NCBI RefSeq assembly: GCF_021213805.1
Contig: NZ_JAJQJI010000002.1
Span: 372,001-436,000 of the forward strand
Length of the DNA stretch: 64,000 nucleotides
Source of the DNA: Mycobacterium sp. MYCO198283
Lineage (GTDB): Bacteria > Actinomycetota > Actinomycetes > Mycobacteriales > Mycobacteriaceae
Direction of reading: 5' to 3'
The translations under genes were made by a program, and so were the position numbers. Below the pieces are notes generated by a model. The model did not search any database. It saw only the letters and a program-made list of their open reading frames with translations, and was not told the origin of the DNA. This document shows, piece after piece, positions 8,490 through 16,005 of the stretch; position 1 is the stretch's first letter, and each line of letters starts with the position of its first letter.

Positions 8490-8518
8490 AGTCTAGGGGA
8501 CACCGGCGTCGGCACCAA
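8490..8518 (-). promoter_or_regulatory. Probable promoter of the rplN operon
   Basis: On the minus strand TTGGTG (8518-8513) is followed after 17 bases by TAGACT (8495-8490), a good match to the mycobacterial SigA pattern. Transcription would start near 8483, giving a leader of about 135 bases before rplN. The rest of the 8350-8624 gap shows no other clear signal. Confidence 0.6.
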
Positions 8519-8624
8519 ATCACCGCACGTCGGAGCCGGCGGAGTGGCAGGCGCGCGCGAGGGGTATGGAACGACTGGGCGCCGACCGGCGTCGCCGTGC
8601 GGCGGGAAGGGCCACGGACGTCTG

Positions 8625-9542
8625 ATGATCGCCGCGATCGCGTTGGGCCTGGGCGCGGCGCTGCTCTATGCGTTCGCGGCGGTGCTGCAGCAGCGGGCCG
8701 CGCGCCGGGTGGTCGGCGAGAACCTCGACGACGACATCGCGGCGCTGCGCCGGCCGACCGCGCTGGCCCGGTTCGCGCGCGGGCTGGCCCGCAGCCGGAT
8801 GTGGCTCGCCGGCTGGGTCACCAACGGCTTCGGCTTCGGGCTGCAGGCCACCGCGCTGCAGGCCGGGTCCGTCGCGGTGGTGCAGCCGCTGGTGAGCACG
8901 CAGCTGCTGTTCGTGGTGGCGGTGGCGTCGGTGCGCGACCGCCGCTGGCCGAACCGGCGCGACTGGGCGTCGGCGCTCGCGGTGTGCGGCGGGCTGGTCG
9001 CGGTGGTGGTGACGGTCGGGCTGTCGCCGCTGACCGACACGCCGCACCGCGACCGGGTGCTGGTCGCCGCGGCCTGCGCAACGGTGCTGGTGGGCGCGGT
9101 GCTGCTGCTGGGGCGCCGGCGCCGGGCGGCGCTCGCGAGCCTGCTGCTGGGTGTCGCGGCGGGCCTGTGTCACGCGTTCACGGCGGTGTTCCTGAAACTT
9201 TCCGGCGGCGTGCTGAGCAGCTCCGGGCTGGCGGCGACGCTCACCGACTGGCCGGTGTACCTGCTGCTGGCGTCGACGTCGGCGGGGCTGCTGCTGGTGC
9301 AGGTGGCGTTCGCCGCGGGCGCGCTGCCGTCGTCGGTGGCCGCGTTCACCGTGACCAACCCGGTGACGAGCATCGTGCTGGGCATCGTGGCGTTCGACGC
9401 GCCGGCGCCGCTCGGGTTACCGACGCTGGCGGTGTCGACGCTGGGCGGCGTGGTGCTGGCGCTGGGCATCGTCGGGCTCGCGACCACCGAGGAGGCCCGC
9501 AGCTTCTACGGCGGCCGGCGCCGGGCGCCCGCGGCCGCTTAG
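8625..9542 (+). CDS. DMT-family multi-spanning membrane transporter
   Basis: 305 residues from ATG 8625, hydrophobic throughout with about ten predicted membrane helices, beginning [20 protein letters not shown] and ending in an Arg-rich cytoplasmic tail ([11 protein letters not shown]). The helix-loop pattern and the [15 protein letters not shown] and [18 protein letters not shown] segments are those of the EamA/DMT superfamily as found in actinobacteria. Substrate unknown. It is divergent from rplN and convergent with the formylglycine-generating enzyme, whose stop overlaps its own (TTAG at 9539-9542). Confidence 0.8.
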   Translation: MIAAIALGLGAALLYAFAAVLQQRAARRVVGENLDDDIAALRRPTALARFARGLARSRMWLAGWVTNGFGFGLQATALQAGSVAVVQPLVSTQLLFVVAVASVRDRRWPNRRDWASALAVCGGLVAVVVTVGLSPLTDTPHRDRVLVAAACATVLVGAVLLLGRRRRAALASLLLGVAAGLCHAFTAVFLKLSGGVLSSSGLAATLTDWPVYLLLASTSAGLLLVQVAFAAGALPSSVAAFTVTNPVTSIVLGIVAFDAPAPLGLPTLAVSTLGGVVLALGIVGLATTEEARSFYGGRRRAPAAA

Positions 9543-10426
9543 CCGTCGGCCACGCAGCGAAAGCCGATGTGCGTGGTGGCGCTGTCCTGGGACTGCGGCG
9601 AACGCGCGGCGGCGCGGTAGCGGTGGCAGTAGTCCGGCGCGCACAGGTGCGAACCGCCCTTGAGCGCCTGGCTGATCCGCGGGTCGGCGGTCGACGGGCA
9701 GCACGACTCGTGCCGCTCCCCCGGCCGGTGGTGGCCGAGGAAGCGCGTCGACGTCCACTCCCAGACGTTGCCGATCATGTCGACCAGGCCGAACCCGTTG
9801 GCCGGAAACGTCCCGACCGGCGACGTGCCGCGCCAGCCGAGCGCGCCGTCGTTGCGGTACGGGAACCGGCCCTGCCAGGTGTTGGCCATCAACGCACCAC
9901 CGGGCGCGGCGTCGTCGCCCCACGGGTACACCGTGTCGCTGCCGGCGCGGGCGGCGTACTCCCACTCGGCTTCGCTGGGCAGCCGGCGCCCGGCCCAGGC
10001 GGCGTAGGCGGCGGCGTCGGGGTAGGCGATCTGCACCACGGGGTGGTCGGGGAGGTCGTCGAGGCTGTCGGGGCCGTCCGGGCCGAAGGGCCGCCGCCAG
10101 TGCGCGCCGGGCGTCCAGGTCCACCACCGCCGCCAGTCCCGCAGGTCCACCGGCCCGGCGGTGGGCGTGAACGTCAACGCGCCGGGCACCAGGTCGGCGG
10201 GGTCGGCGCCGGGGAAGTCGGCCGGGTCGATGGCGCGTTCGGCCACCGTGACGTATCCGGTGGCGGCGACGAACGCCGCGTACTGCGCGTTGGTCACCGG
10301 ATGGGTCTCCACGGCCAGCGGGCCGACGGTCGCGGTGTGCGCCGGCGCCTCCTCGGGATAGAAGCGCGTCGAGCCCATCCGGAAGGTGCCGCCGGGCAGC
10401 GGGACGAGTTCGGTCAGCGCACTCAC
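9539..10426 (-). CDS. Formylglycine-generating enzyme (sulfatase-activating, SUMF1/FGE family)
   Basis: 295 residues. Family motifs are the N-terminal VPLPGGTFRMGS, HPVVQIAYPDAAAYAAWAGR, LPSEAEWEYAARAG and GNVWEWT, and the C-terminal GGSHLCAPDYCHRYR. The last contains the two cysteines (C262 and C267) that bind copper(I) and oxidise the sulfatase active-site cysteine to formylglycine. M. tuberculosis Rv0712, at the same position, is a characterised FGE and lies beside the sulfatase AtsA. No sulfatase is present in this window, so the substrate must be encoded elsewhere. GTG 10426 overlaps the stop of the upstream lipoprotein gene by four bases (GTGA), implying coupling. Confidence 0.92.
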   Translation of the reverse strand: MSALTELVPLPGGTFRMGSTRFYPEEAPAHTATVGPLAVETHPVTNAQYAAFVAATGYVTVAERAIDPADFPGADPADLVPGALTFTPTAGPVDLRDWRRWWTWTPGAHWRRPFGPDGPDSLDDLPDHPVVQIAYPDAAAYAAWAGRRLPSEAEWEYAARAGSDTVYPWGDDAAPGGALMANTWQGRFPYRNDGALGWRGTSPVGTFPANGFGLVDMIGNVWEWTSTRFLGHHRPGERHESCCPSTADPRISQALKGGSHLCAPDYCHRYRAAARSPQSQDSATTHIGFRCVADG

Positions 10427-11112
10427 GGGATCGTGATCGAATAGTCCTGCAGCAGCTGCTCTTTCGCCGCATCGAAGCCCGGCGCACCCTTGGGCGCCTG
10501 CACGTGGATGGCCACCAGGTAGCTGCCGGTGTTGGTCCAGATGTGGTTGACCCGGTCTTCGTAGACCACGTCGCCGTCGGGTCCGCCGGACCACGAGCCG
10601 ATGATGCGCTGCCCGCTGTAGCCGCAGAAGTCGGCCGGGAGCAGGCTGACCGAACCGATGGGGGCGCGGGCAAGCTGCTGGTTGCTGTAGCGCTCGAACG
10701 CCTCGGCCGGCGGCAGGTCGGTGCGGGCGATGGTGATGCGGCCCGTGAGGCCGTCGGGACCGGTGAGGGCGATGGCCGTGGCGTCCCGCGGGTCCGGTGT
10801 GGCCGCCCACCCGCTCGGCGCGCTGAGCACGATCCTCGGCGCCGCCGGATCGCCGACCACCGCGGCGATGCTGACGCCGCCGCCGTTTCGGGGCAGTTGC
10901 AGACACACCAGGGCGTTGGGCGGCACGGTGTCGGGCAGCGTCGACACCACACCCATCGTGGGCGGCGCCCCCGTCGGCCCCGCCGGCGCCGACGTGCTCG
11001 CCGCTGCCTGCGGGGATTCGGGCGCCTGCGCGGCACCGTCGACCACGCGGGTGCAGCCCACCGCCAGGGCCGCCGCGCACAGCCCGGCCGCGAGCACCGC
11101 CATCCGCTTCAT
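10423..11112 (-). CDS. Putative lipoprotein, function unknown
   Basis: 229 residues with a clear lipoprotein signal: MKRMAVLAAGLCAAALAVGC, cysteine at position 20, and a Pro/Ala/Ser-rich linker to about residue 55. The mature part contains VVGDPAAPRIVLSAPSGW and a FCGYSGQRIIGSWSG segment. It resembles the LpqN/LpqT-like group of mycobacterial lipoproteins in layout, but I cannot assign it to a family. It would be attached to the outer face of the plasma membrane. It is co-transcribed with the FGE gene and follows the glycosyltransferase cluster after a gap of about 190 bases. Confidence 0.8.
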   Translation of the reverse strand: MKRMAVLAAGLCAAALAVGCTRVVDGAAQAPESPQAAASTSAPAGPTGAPPTMGVVSTLPDTVPPNALVCLQLPRNGGGVSIAAVVGDPAAPRIVLSAPSGWAATPDPRDATAIALTGPDGLTGRITIARTDLPPAEAFERYSNQQLARAPIGSVSLLPADFCGYSGQRIIGSWSGGPDGDVVYEDRVNHIWTNTGSYLVAIHVQAPKGAPGFDAAKEQLLQDYSITIP

Positions 11113-11246
11113 GGGTCCAGTATCGCCACCGGCGGCGGTCGGTCGCGCGCGAATGCGGCCGCGAACCGCGCCGCGAGTCTCACCTGTCGGCGTTCATCGT
11201 CACACCACGGCGGCGCATCGGCCGAAATACCGCCCGCACGTGCGGG

Positions 11247-11294
11247 TGAACGCGCGGGCGCGGATATCAACGCCCAGGCGCGGCAGTCAACGCC
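11247..11294. repeat. Three 20-bp-phased TCAACGC-type units
   Basis: TGAACGCG at 11247, TCAACGCC at 11267 and TCAACGCC at 11287 are spaced exactly 20 bp apart, in the gap between the GT-C gene stop (11307) and the lipoprotein start (11112). The rest of that gap (11113-11246) shows nothing I can identify. Confidence 0.7.
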
Positions 11295-11306
11295 GGCAAG
11301 CGACGG

Positions 11307-12992
11307 TCAGGACTGCGCCGGCGGCGCGAGGACGCGATACAGCCGCCAGGTGGGCTGCGAGTCGCCGTCGTTGGGGATCTCGAGTTCCAGGGTCGCGACG
11401 TCGGCGCCGGTGTCATACAGCGTGGGATAGCGCTGGTTGAGCGCATCGGACACACCGCGGCCCTCCGGCGGCACCGCGAGCAGGTACCGAACGCCGTTGC
11501 CGCTGGGGTCGTTGAGCAGCGCGGTGAAGTCGGGATCGGAGGGGACGACGAACATGCGCGGCCGCTGGGATGCGGCGATGATCGCGAAGCCGTAGACGGT
11601 GTCGACGATGACGGAGCTGTCGGGCAGCTCCAGGCTCGCGAGGTGGTCGGCGATCACCCGCTCCGTCGAAAAGGTCGCGGCGACACGGCGTTCCACCATG
11701 GCCCGCGAGTCGGTGGCATCGGGATCGGGCGCCAGCACCGCGGCCAGCGCGTACTCCTGCGGCGCATACCGGGGCAGGCTCATCCCGTGGGCGGTCACCG
11801 GCAGCGTCACCGCGAGCGCCGCCGCGACGGCCACGTACGCCGGCCAGCCCGCGCGTCGCGCCGGCGCGTCCACCAGCGCGGGTGCGTGCCGGCCGCGGCG
11901 CTTGGCGGGCGCGAGCCGGCCGTCGGGCACCGCCAGCATCGCCAGGCACGCTGTCAGCGGGATGGCGACGATGTAGAACCGCAGGAACGGAAACGTCGAG
12001 CCGGTCGCGTAGCTCACACTCTGGAAAGCCAGCGCGGCGCCGTAGATCGCCAGCGGAACGGCGAGCACCGGCCAGGTCGGTGTCCCCCAGCGCCGGACCG
12101 TGCCCCACGCCGCGATCGGCACCAGCGTGGGAGCCAGCAGCACGGTGCAGGTCAGCGCGAACGACAGGCCGCTTACGAAGGTCGGGGTGACCTGCCCGGA
12201 CTGCTCGAGGATCGCCGCGTTGCCGTACTGGGAGGTGAACTGCGCGAACGCCTCTCCGGTGATCAGCCAGCTGACCGCCGCCCAGCCGAGGAACGCCGCC
12301 GCACCCGGCGCGCTGACCATCAGCAGGTCCAATAGCGCCCGCCGCCACCGCGGCGGTTCGGGCGCCCGCAGGTAGGTCGTCACCCCGACCAGCAGGCCCG
12401 CCGCGGCGATGCAGGCGACGGCGTCGTACCGGGTGAGGTACGCCAACCCCATCGCGATGCCGCCGGCGGTGATGAGGTGGTGTACGTCGTCGTCGGCCAT
12501 CCACGAGACGAGCCGCCGCACCGCCCAGGTCATGAAGAACAGGAACGGCGCCTCGCTCATGCCGTTCGCGCCGTAGAACACGATCATCGGGTTGGCGGCG
12601 AACAGCGCCGCGATGGTGAGCGCGTAGCTGCGCGGCAGGCCGCGGTCGGTGCCGATGCCGAGGATCTGCACCGCGGCGCCGGCCATGAACACCGCGCTCA
12701 TCAGGCTGCCGGAGAACGCCCGCTCGGTAATCTCCGGCCACAGCGGGCTGACGAGGATGGCGGGCAGCTGCACCATCGCGGTGAGCGGGGTGAAGATGAA
12801 ACCGATCGCCGCCAGGTGCGGGTCGCGGCTGAACAGCACCGACTGAGCGGCCGACACCCGCGACAGCGCGTCACCGAGGATGAACCCGTGCCGGACCTGC
12901 AGCCAGTACCCGGCGCCCGCGTACACCACGGCGCAGGCGACGAAGAACGCCGTCTTCAGTCGGAAGACCTCCCGTCCCGGTCGGTCGGTCAC
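11307..12992 (-). CDS. GT-C superfamily integral membrane glycosyltransferase
   Basis: 561 residues from GTG 12992, whose GTGA overlaps the upstream GT2 stop. About ten membrane helices occupy residues 15-430, and a soluble extracytoplasmic domain of about 130 residues ends the protein. The first large loop contains GDALSRVSAAQSVLFSRDPH; an acidic residue at this place is the catalytic position in polyprenyl-phosphate-sugar-dependent GT-C enzymes such as mannosyl- and arabinosyltransferases. It probably adds or moves sugars from a lipid-linked donor on the outer face of the membrane. It is the last gene of a four-gene coupled set with BcsA-like and BcsB-like proteins. The sugar is not predictable. 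Confidence 0.78.
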   Translation of the reverse strand: MTDRPGREVFRLKTAFFVACAVVYAGAGYWLQVRHGFILGDALSRVSAAQSVLFSRDPHLAAIGFIFTPLTAMVQLPAILVSPLWPEITERAFSGSLMSAVFMAGAAVQILGIGTDRGLPRSYALTIAALFAANPMIVFYGANGMSEAPFLFFMTWAVRRLVSWMADDDVHHLITAGGIAMGLAYLTRYDAVACIAAAGLLVGVTTYLRAPEPPRWRRALLDLLMVSAPGAAAFLGWAAVSWLITGEAFAQFTSQYGNAAILEQSGQVTPTFVSGLSFALTCTVLLAPTLVPIAAWGTVRRWGTPTWPVLAVPLAIYGAALAFQSVSYATGSTFPFLRFYIVAIPLTACLAMLAVPDGRLAPAKRRGRHAPALVDAPARRAGWPAYVAVAAALAVTLPVTAHGMSLPRYAPQEYALAAVLAPDPDATDSRAMVERRVAATFSTERVIADHLASLELPDSSVIVDTVYGFAIIAASQRPRMFVVPSDPDFTALLNDPSGNGVRYLLAVPPEGRGVSDALNQRYPTLYDTGADVATLELEIPNDGDSQPTWRLYRVLAPPAQS

Positions 12993-14455
12993 GGCTCGGC
13001 GGTCTGCGGTTTGGTGGCCAGTCCGTGGAAGGTCTTCTCCCAGTAGGACGGGTTGCGGATCATCTGGTAGCAGCCCTTGGCCGCCGCGACGCTCATCATC
13101 AACCAGAACAGCGGCACGGTCAGGGCGGCGCCGAGCAGGTCGGCCCGGTCGTCCTCGCGGATCGTGATCACGTTCATGTACAGCGTGGCGGCGTTGCCCA
13201 GCACCAGCGCGACGAGCGCCGGGAAGTAGATGTAGGTCGGGAACACCGTCTCGATCACCGCGGGTTGACCGAGGAACCACACCAGCGTGATCAGCCAGAA
13301 CACCAGGTTCAGCACCGCGACGATCGGAGTGCCGGCGAGCACCAGGTTGAACCGGACGAAGCTGCGCAGGCCCAGCGTGCGGAACAGCCGCCGCGGCCGC
13401 CGCATCTGCACCAGCCAGGTCTGCAGATACCCCTTGTACCAGCGGGATCGCTGGCGCACCCAGTTGATCGGGTCGCTGTTGGCCTCCTCCTGGGTCGACG
13501 AGTCGATCACGGCGGTGCGGTAGCCGCTCGCCGCGATCCGCAGGCCCAGGTCGGCGTCCTCGGTGACGTTGAACGGGTCCCAGGCCCCGATCTCGTCGAG
13601 CACCGCGCGCCGCAGATGGTTCGACGTGCCGCCCAGCGGAATCGGCGACGTCGAGCGCATCATGCCCGGCAGCAGGTAGCCGAACCACAGCGCGTACTCG
13701 GCGGTGAACCACGCGGTGAGCAGGTTCTGCCGGCCGTTGTGGTACACGAGCTTGGCCTGCACGCACGCGACGTCGTCGGGCAGTTGCCGGAACGCCGCCA
13801 CCACCCGCCGCAGCTGCAGCGGCTCGGGCAGGTCCTCGGCGTCGAAGATCGTCACGAACTCGCCCGTCGCGAAGTGCAGGCCGTAGTTGCACGCCTTGGG
13901 TTTGGTCCGGGGATCGGCGGGCGGCACCAGCACGATCGTGATGGCGTCGGACTCGGCGCAGGACCGGGCGGCCTCGATGGTGACGTCGTCGTCGGCTTCG
14001 AGCAGCAGCAGCACCTCCAGCTTGTCGGCGGGATATTCCAGCGCGGCCATCGCACCGATGAGGTCGCCGACCACCTCCGGCTCGTTGTAGGCCGGCACCA
14101 GGATCGTGTAGACGGGCAGCTCCTCGTCGGGCAGAGCGCGGGCCGCCTCGTCGGAGACCGCGATGGCGCGCGACGCCAGCCCCTCCCGGAAGATGAGCAC
14201 CCGGTCGAGCATGGTGAGCAGGTAGACCAGGGTGCAGAGGCCGATCAACACCGTGGCGGTCGGCAGCGGCCGCCAGAGCGCGCCCGCGACCACCACCGCG
14301 AGCAGCCCCCAGAGCACCGGCCGTTGCCAGCCCATCACCGCCACCGACGCCGAGCTCAACGGGTCGTCCTGGCGGAGCCCCTCGATGGCGCGGTGCAGCG
14401 CGTACCGCCGCTCGGCCTCGTCGGGGGCGGCGGCGCGGCGCGGGCCCGCGCTCAC
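12989..14455 (-). CDS. BcsA-like processive family 2 glycosyltransferase
   Basis: 488 residues from GTG 14455. Two N-terminal helices (residues 45-85) precede a GT2 catalytic domain with TILVPAYNEPEVV (117-129), EADDD (153-157), the metal-binding DAED (205-208), the catalytic TED (298-300) and QRSRWYKG (335-341). The last is the Q(Q/R)xRW acceptor motif of cellulose and hyaluronan synthases. Four or so C-terminal helices form the likely export channel. No PilZ domain follows, so there is no sign of cyclic-di-GMP control. Together with the BcsB-like protein this argues for synthesis of a beta-linked polysaccharide, although the sugar cannot be determined. Both ends overlap neighbours by GTGA. 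Confidence 0.87.
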   Translation of the reverse strand: MSAGPRRAAAPDEAERRYALHRAIEGLRQDDPLSSASVAVMGWQRPVLWGLLAVVVAGALWRPLPTATVLIGLCTLVYLLTMLDRVLIFREGLASRAIAVSDEAARALPDEELPVYTILVPAYNEPEVVGDLIGAMAALEYPADKLEVLLLLEADDDVTIEAARSCAESDAITIVLVPPADPRTKPKACNYGLHFATGEFVTIFDAEDLPEPLQLRRVVAAFRQLPDDVACVQAKLVYHNGRQNLLTAWFTAEYALWFGYLLPGMMRSTSPIPLGGTSNHLRRAVLDEIGAWDPFNVTEDADLGLRIAASGYRTAVIDSSTQEEANSDPINWVRQRSRWYKGYLQTWLVQMRRPRRLFRTLGLRSFVRFNLVLAGTPIVAVLNLVFWLITLVWFLGQPAVIETVFPTYIYFPALVALVLGNAATLYMNVITIREDDRADLLGAALTVPLFWLMMSVAAAKGCYQMIRNPSYWEKTFHGLATKPQTAEP

Positions 14456-15996
14456 GGGCCGGCCCCGATCGGCTGCTGCGCCGCCACCAGGGCGCGGCCG
14501 AACTCGGTGAGCAGTTCGCCGTCCTTGAACACCGGCGTGCGCTCGTCGAGGACGGCGTTGCCACGGAACAGCAGCGTCAACAGCGTGCGGACGGTCGGCA
14601 GCAGGTTGGTCGTCGGCTCCGGGAACGGTGCGTCGGGCAGGTGGTTGTCGACGGCGAGCACCGTCACGCGCTGCGCGAGACGGTCGCTGCCCCACGCGAA
14701 CTGGATCGAGTTCCAGGTCACCAGTAAGTCGTCGTCCACGACGGACAGCATCCTCGCGGTGACGCCGTGACCGAGGTCGACCATCCGCAGCTCGCTGAGC
14801 CGCGCACTCGTCAGCCCGTAGAGCACCCTGGCCGGATACACGTCGAAGGCGAACGGTCGCCGCGCGACGATGCTGTCGACGATCAGGGTGCGGGGACGGG
14901 CCTGCTTGTCGAACCGGATGTCGCCGCGCTCGGCGACCATCCGCTGCCGCACCAGCACCGCGGAGTCCCCGTAGAGCCGGTCGACCTCGGGATAGTCGAC
15001 GCGGCGCTCGGTGCGCCACCCCGGCGGCGCGAGCAGCGCCTGACCGAACGCGAGCGGGTGCGGGGCGGGACCGCCGATCGGCGTGGTGCTGACCTGCGCC
15101 GGCAGCGGCAGCACCGCCAGGAGCAGCGCCGCGATCACCACCAGGGGCACCGCGGCCCACACCTGCTTGGCGGCGAGCGGCTCGACCTTGCGGTCGAGCA
15201 GCTTCTTCGGTGCGCCGCGGCGCGCCCGCCAATACATCGCCATGCCCACCAGGCAGATCGCCGACAGCGCCGGCAGCTGCTGGTAGACGATCAGCGGCAC
15301 GTCCGGGAAGAACTGGTCGACTGAGATCAGCACCGCGAAGCCGACCGCCCACGACCCGAGCGACCCGAGCAGGCCGCGCCGCATGGTCCGGCCGACCGCG
15401 ATGCCCGTCGCGATGCCCGCGATGATCAGGGTCGCCGCGCCGGCCGCAAAGGCGCCGCCGTCGAGGAACACCACCAGCAGGTAGTACGGCAGCGAGAACA
15501 CCATCGCCAGCAGCAGCCACACCCAGCTGAACCGGATAACCGGGCGCAGCCCGAACAGCACGATGCAGCAGCTGACGACGAACAGCCACATCGCCAGCAG
15601 ATCGAGCCGCAGCAGGTGGAAGTACAGGGCGTAGCGCGGCGACAGCACACCCTGGATCAGCAGCGCCAGCACCATGCACATGCCGCCGACGATGATGTCG
15701 GTCTGCCGGTCGTGGATCGGCAGCTCCGTGCGATGCCGCCGCGCCACCCCCACCGCGACGAGTGCCGCGGCGGTCGGCACGGTCCACACGTAGCCGCCGA
15801 TGCCGCCGTGCTTCGTCGTCTCGGCGACGCTGGCGATCGACGCGTGGAAGGCCACGCCGGCGGCGCCGAGGATGAGCGCCCACCGGACCGCCAGCCGATA
15901 CGTCGGGTGCAGCGCGTAGTACCAGCGCAGGAACGCCTCGATCGGACGGGCCGGTGCCGTAGCGGTGTCCGGGGCGTTCGTCGTGGCGGTCGCCAT
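14452..15996 (-). CDS. Polytopic membrane protein with C-terminal extracytoplasmic domain, part of the polysaccharide locus
   Basis: About 514 residues. Roughly nine membrane helices (residues 40-300) are followed by a soluble domain of about 200 residues that starts at LLAPPGWRTERRVDYPEVD. I do not recognise the family with certainty. The overall plan (8-9 helices, then a C-terminal domain) resembles exosortase proteins fused to an EpsI-like domain, which also occur in exopolysaccharide loci, but the exosortase ACSG catalytic motif is not visible. Other readings are a flippase/polymerase accessory or scaffolding subunit. ATG 15996 is preceded directly by GTG 15999, also possible. It lies 9 bases downstream of the BcsB-like gene and overlaps the GT2 gene. 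Confidence 0.7.
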   Translation of the reverse strand: MATATTNAPDTATAPARPIEAFLRWYYALHPTYRLAVRWALILGAAGVAFHASIASVAETTKHGGIGGYVWTVPTAAALVAVGVARRHRTELPIHDRQTDIIVGGMCMVLALLIQGVLSPRYALYFHLLRLDLLAMWLFVVSCCIVLFGLRPVIRFSWVWLLLAMVFSLPYYLLVVFLDGGAFAAGAATLIIAGIATGIAVGRTMRRGLLGSLGSWAVGFAVLISVDQFFPDVPLIVYQQLPALSAICLVGMAMYWRARRGAPKKLLDRKVEPLAAKQVWAAVPLVVIAALLLAVLPLPAQVSTTPIGGPAPHPLAFGQALLAPPGWRTERRVDYPEVDRLYGDSAVLVRQRMVAERGDIRFDKQARPRTLIVDSIVARRPFAFDVYPARVLYGLTSARLSELRMVDLGHGVTARMLSVVDDDLLVTWNSIQFAWGSDRLAQRVTVLAVDNHLPDAPFPEPTTNLLPTVRTLLTLLFRGNAVLDERTPVFKDGELLTEFGRALVAAQQPIGAGP

Positions 15997-16005
15997 CACC
16001 GCCGC

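Noticed and set aside
8396..10444. Long plus-strand frame across the DMT and FGE genes
   Set aside because: Arg/Gly/Ala/Val-rich translation without motifs; it crosses two genes that are clearly conserved in other frames.
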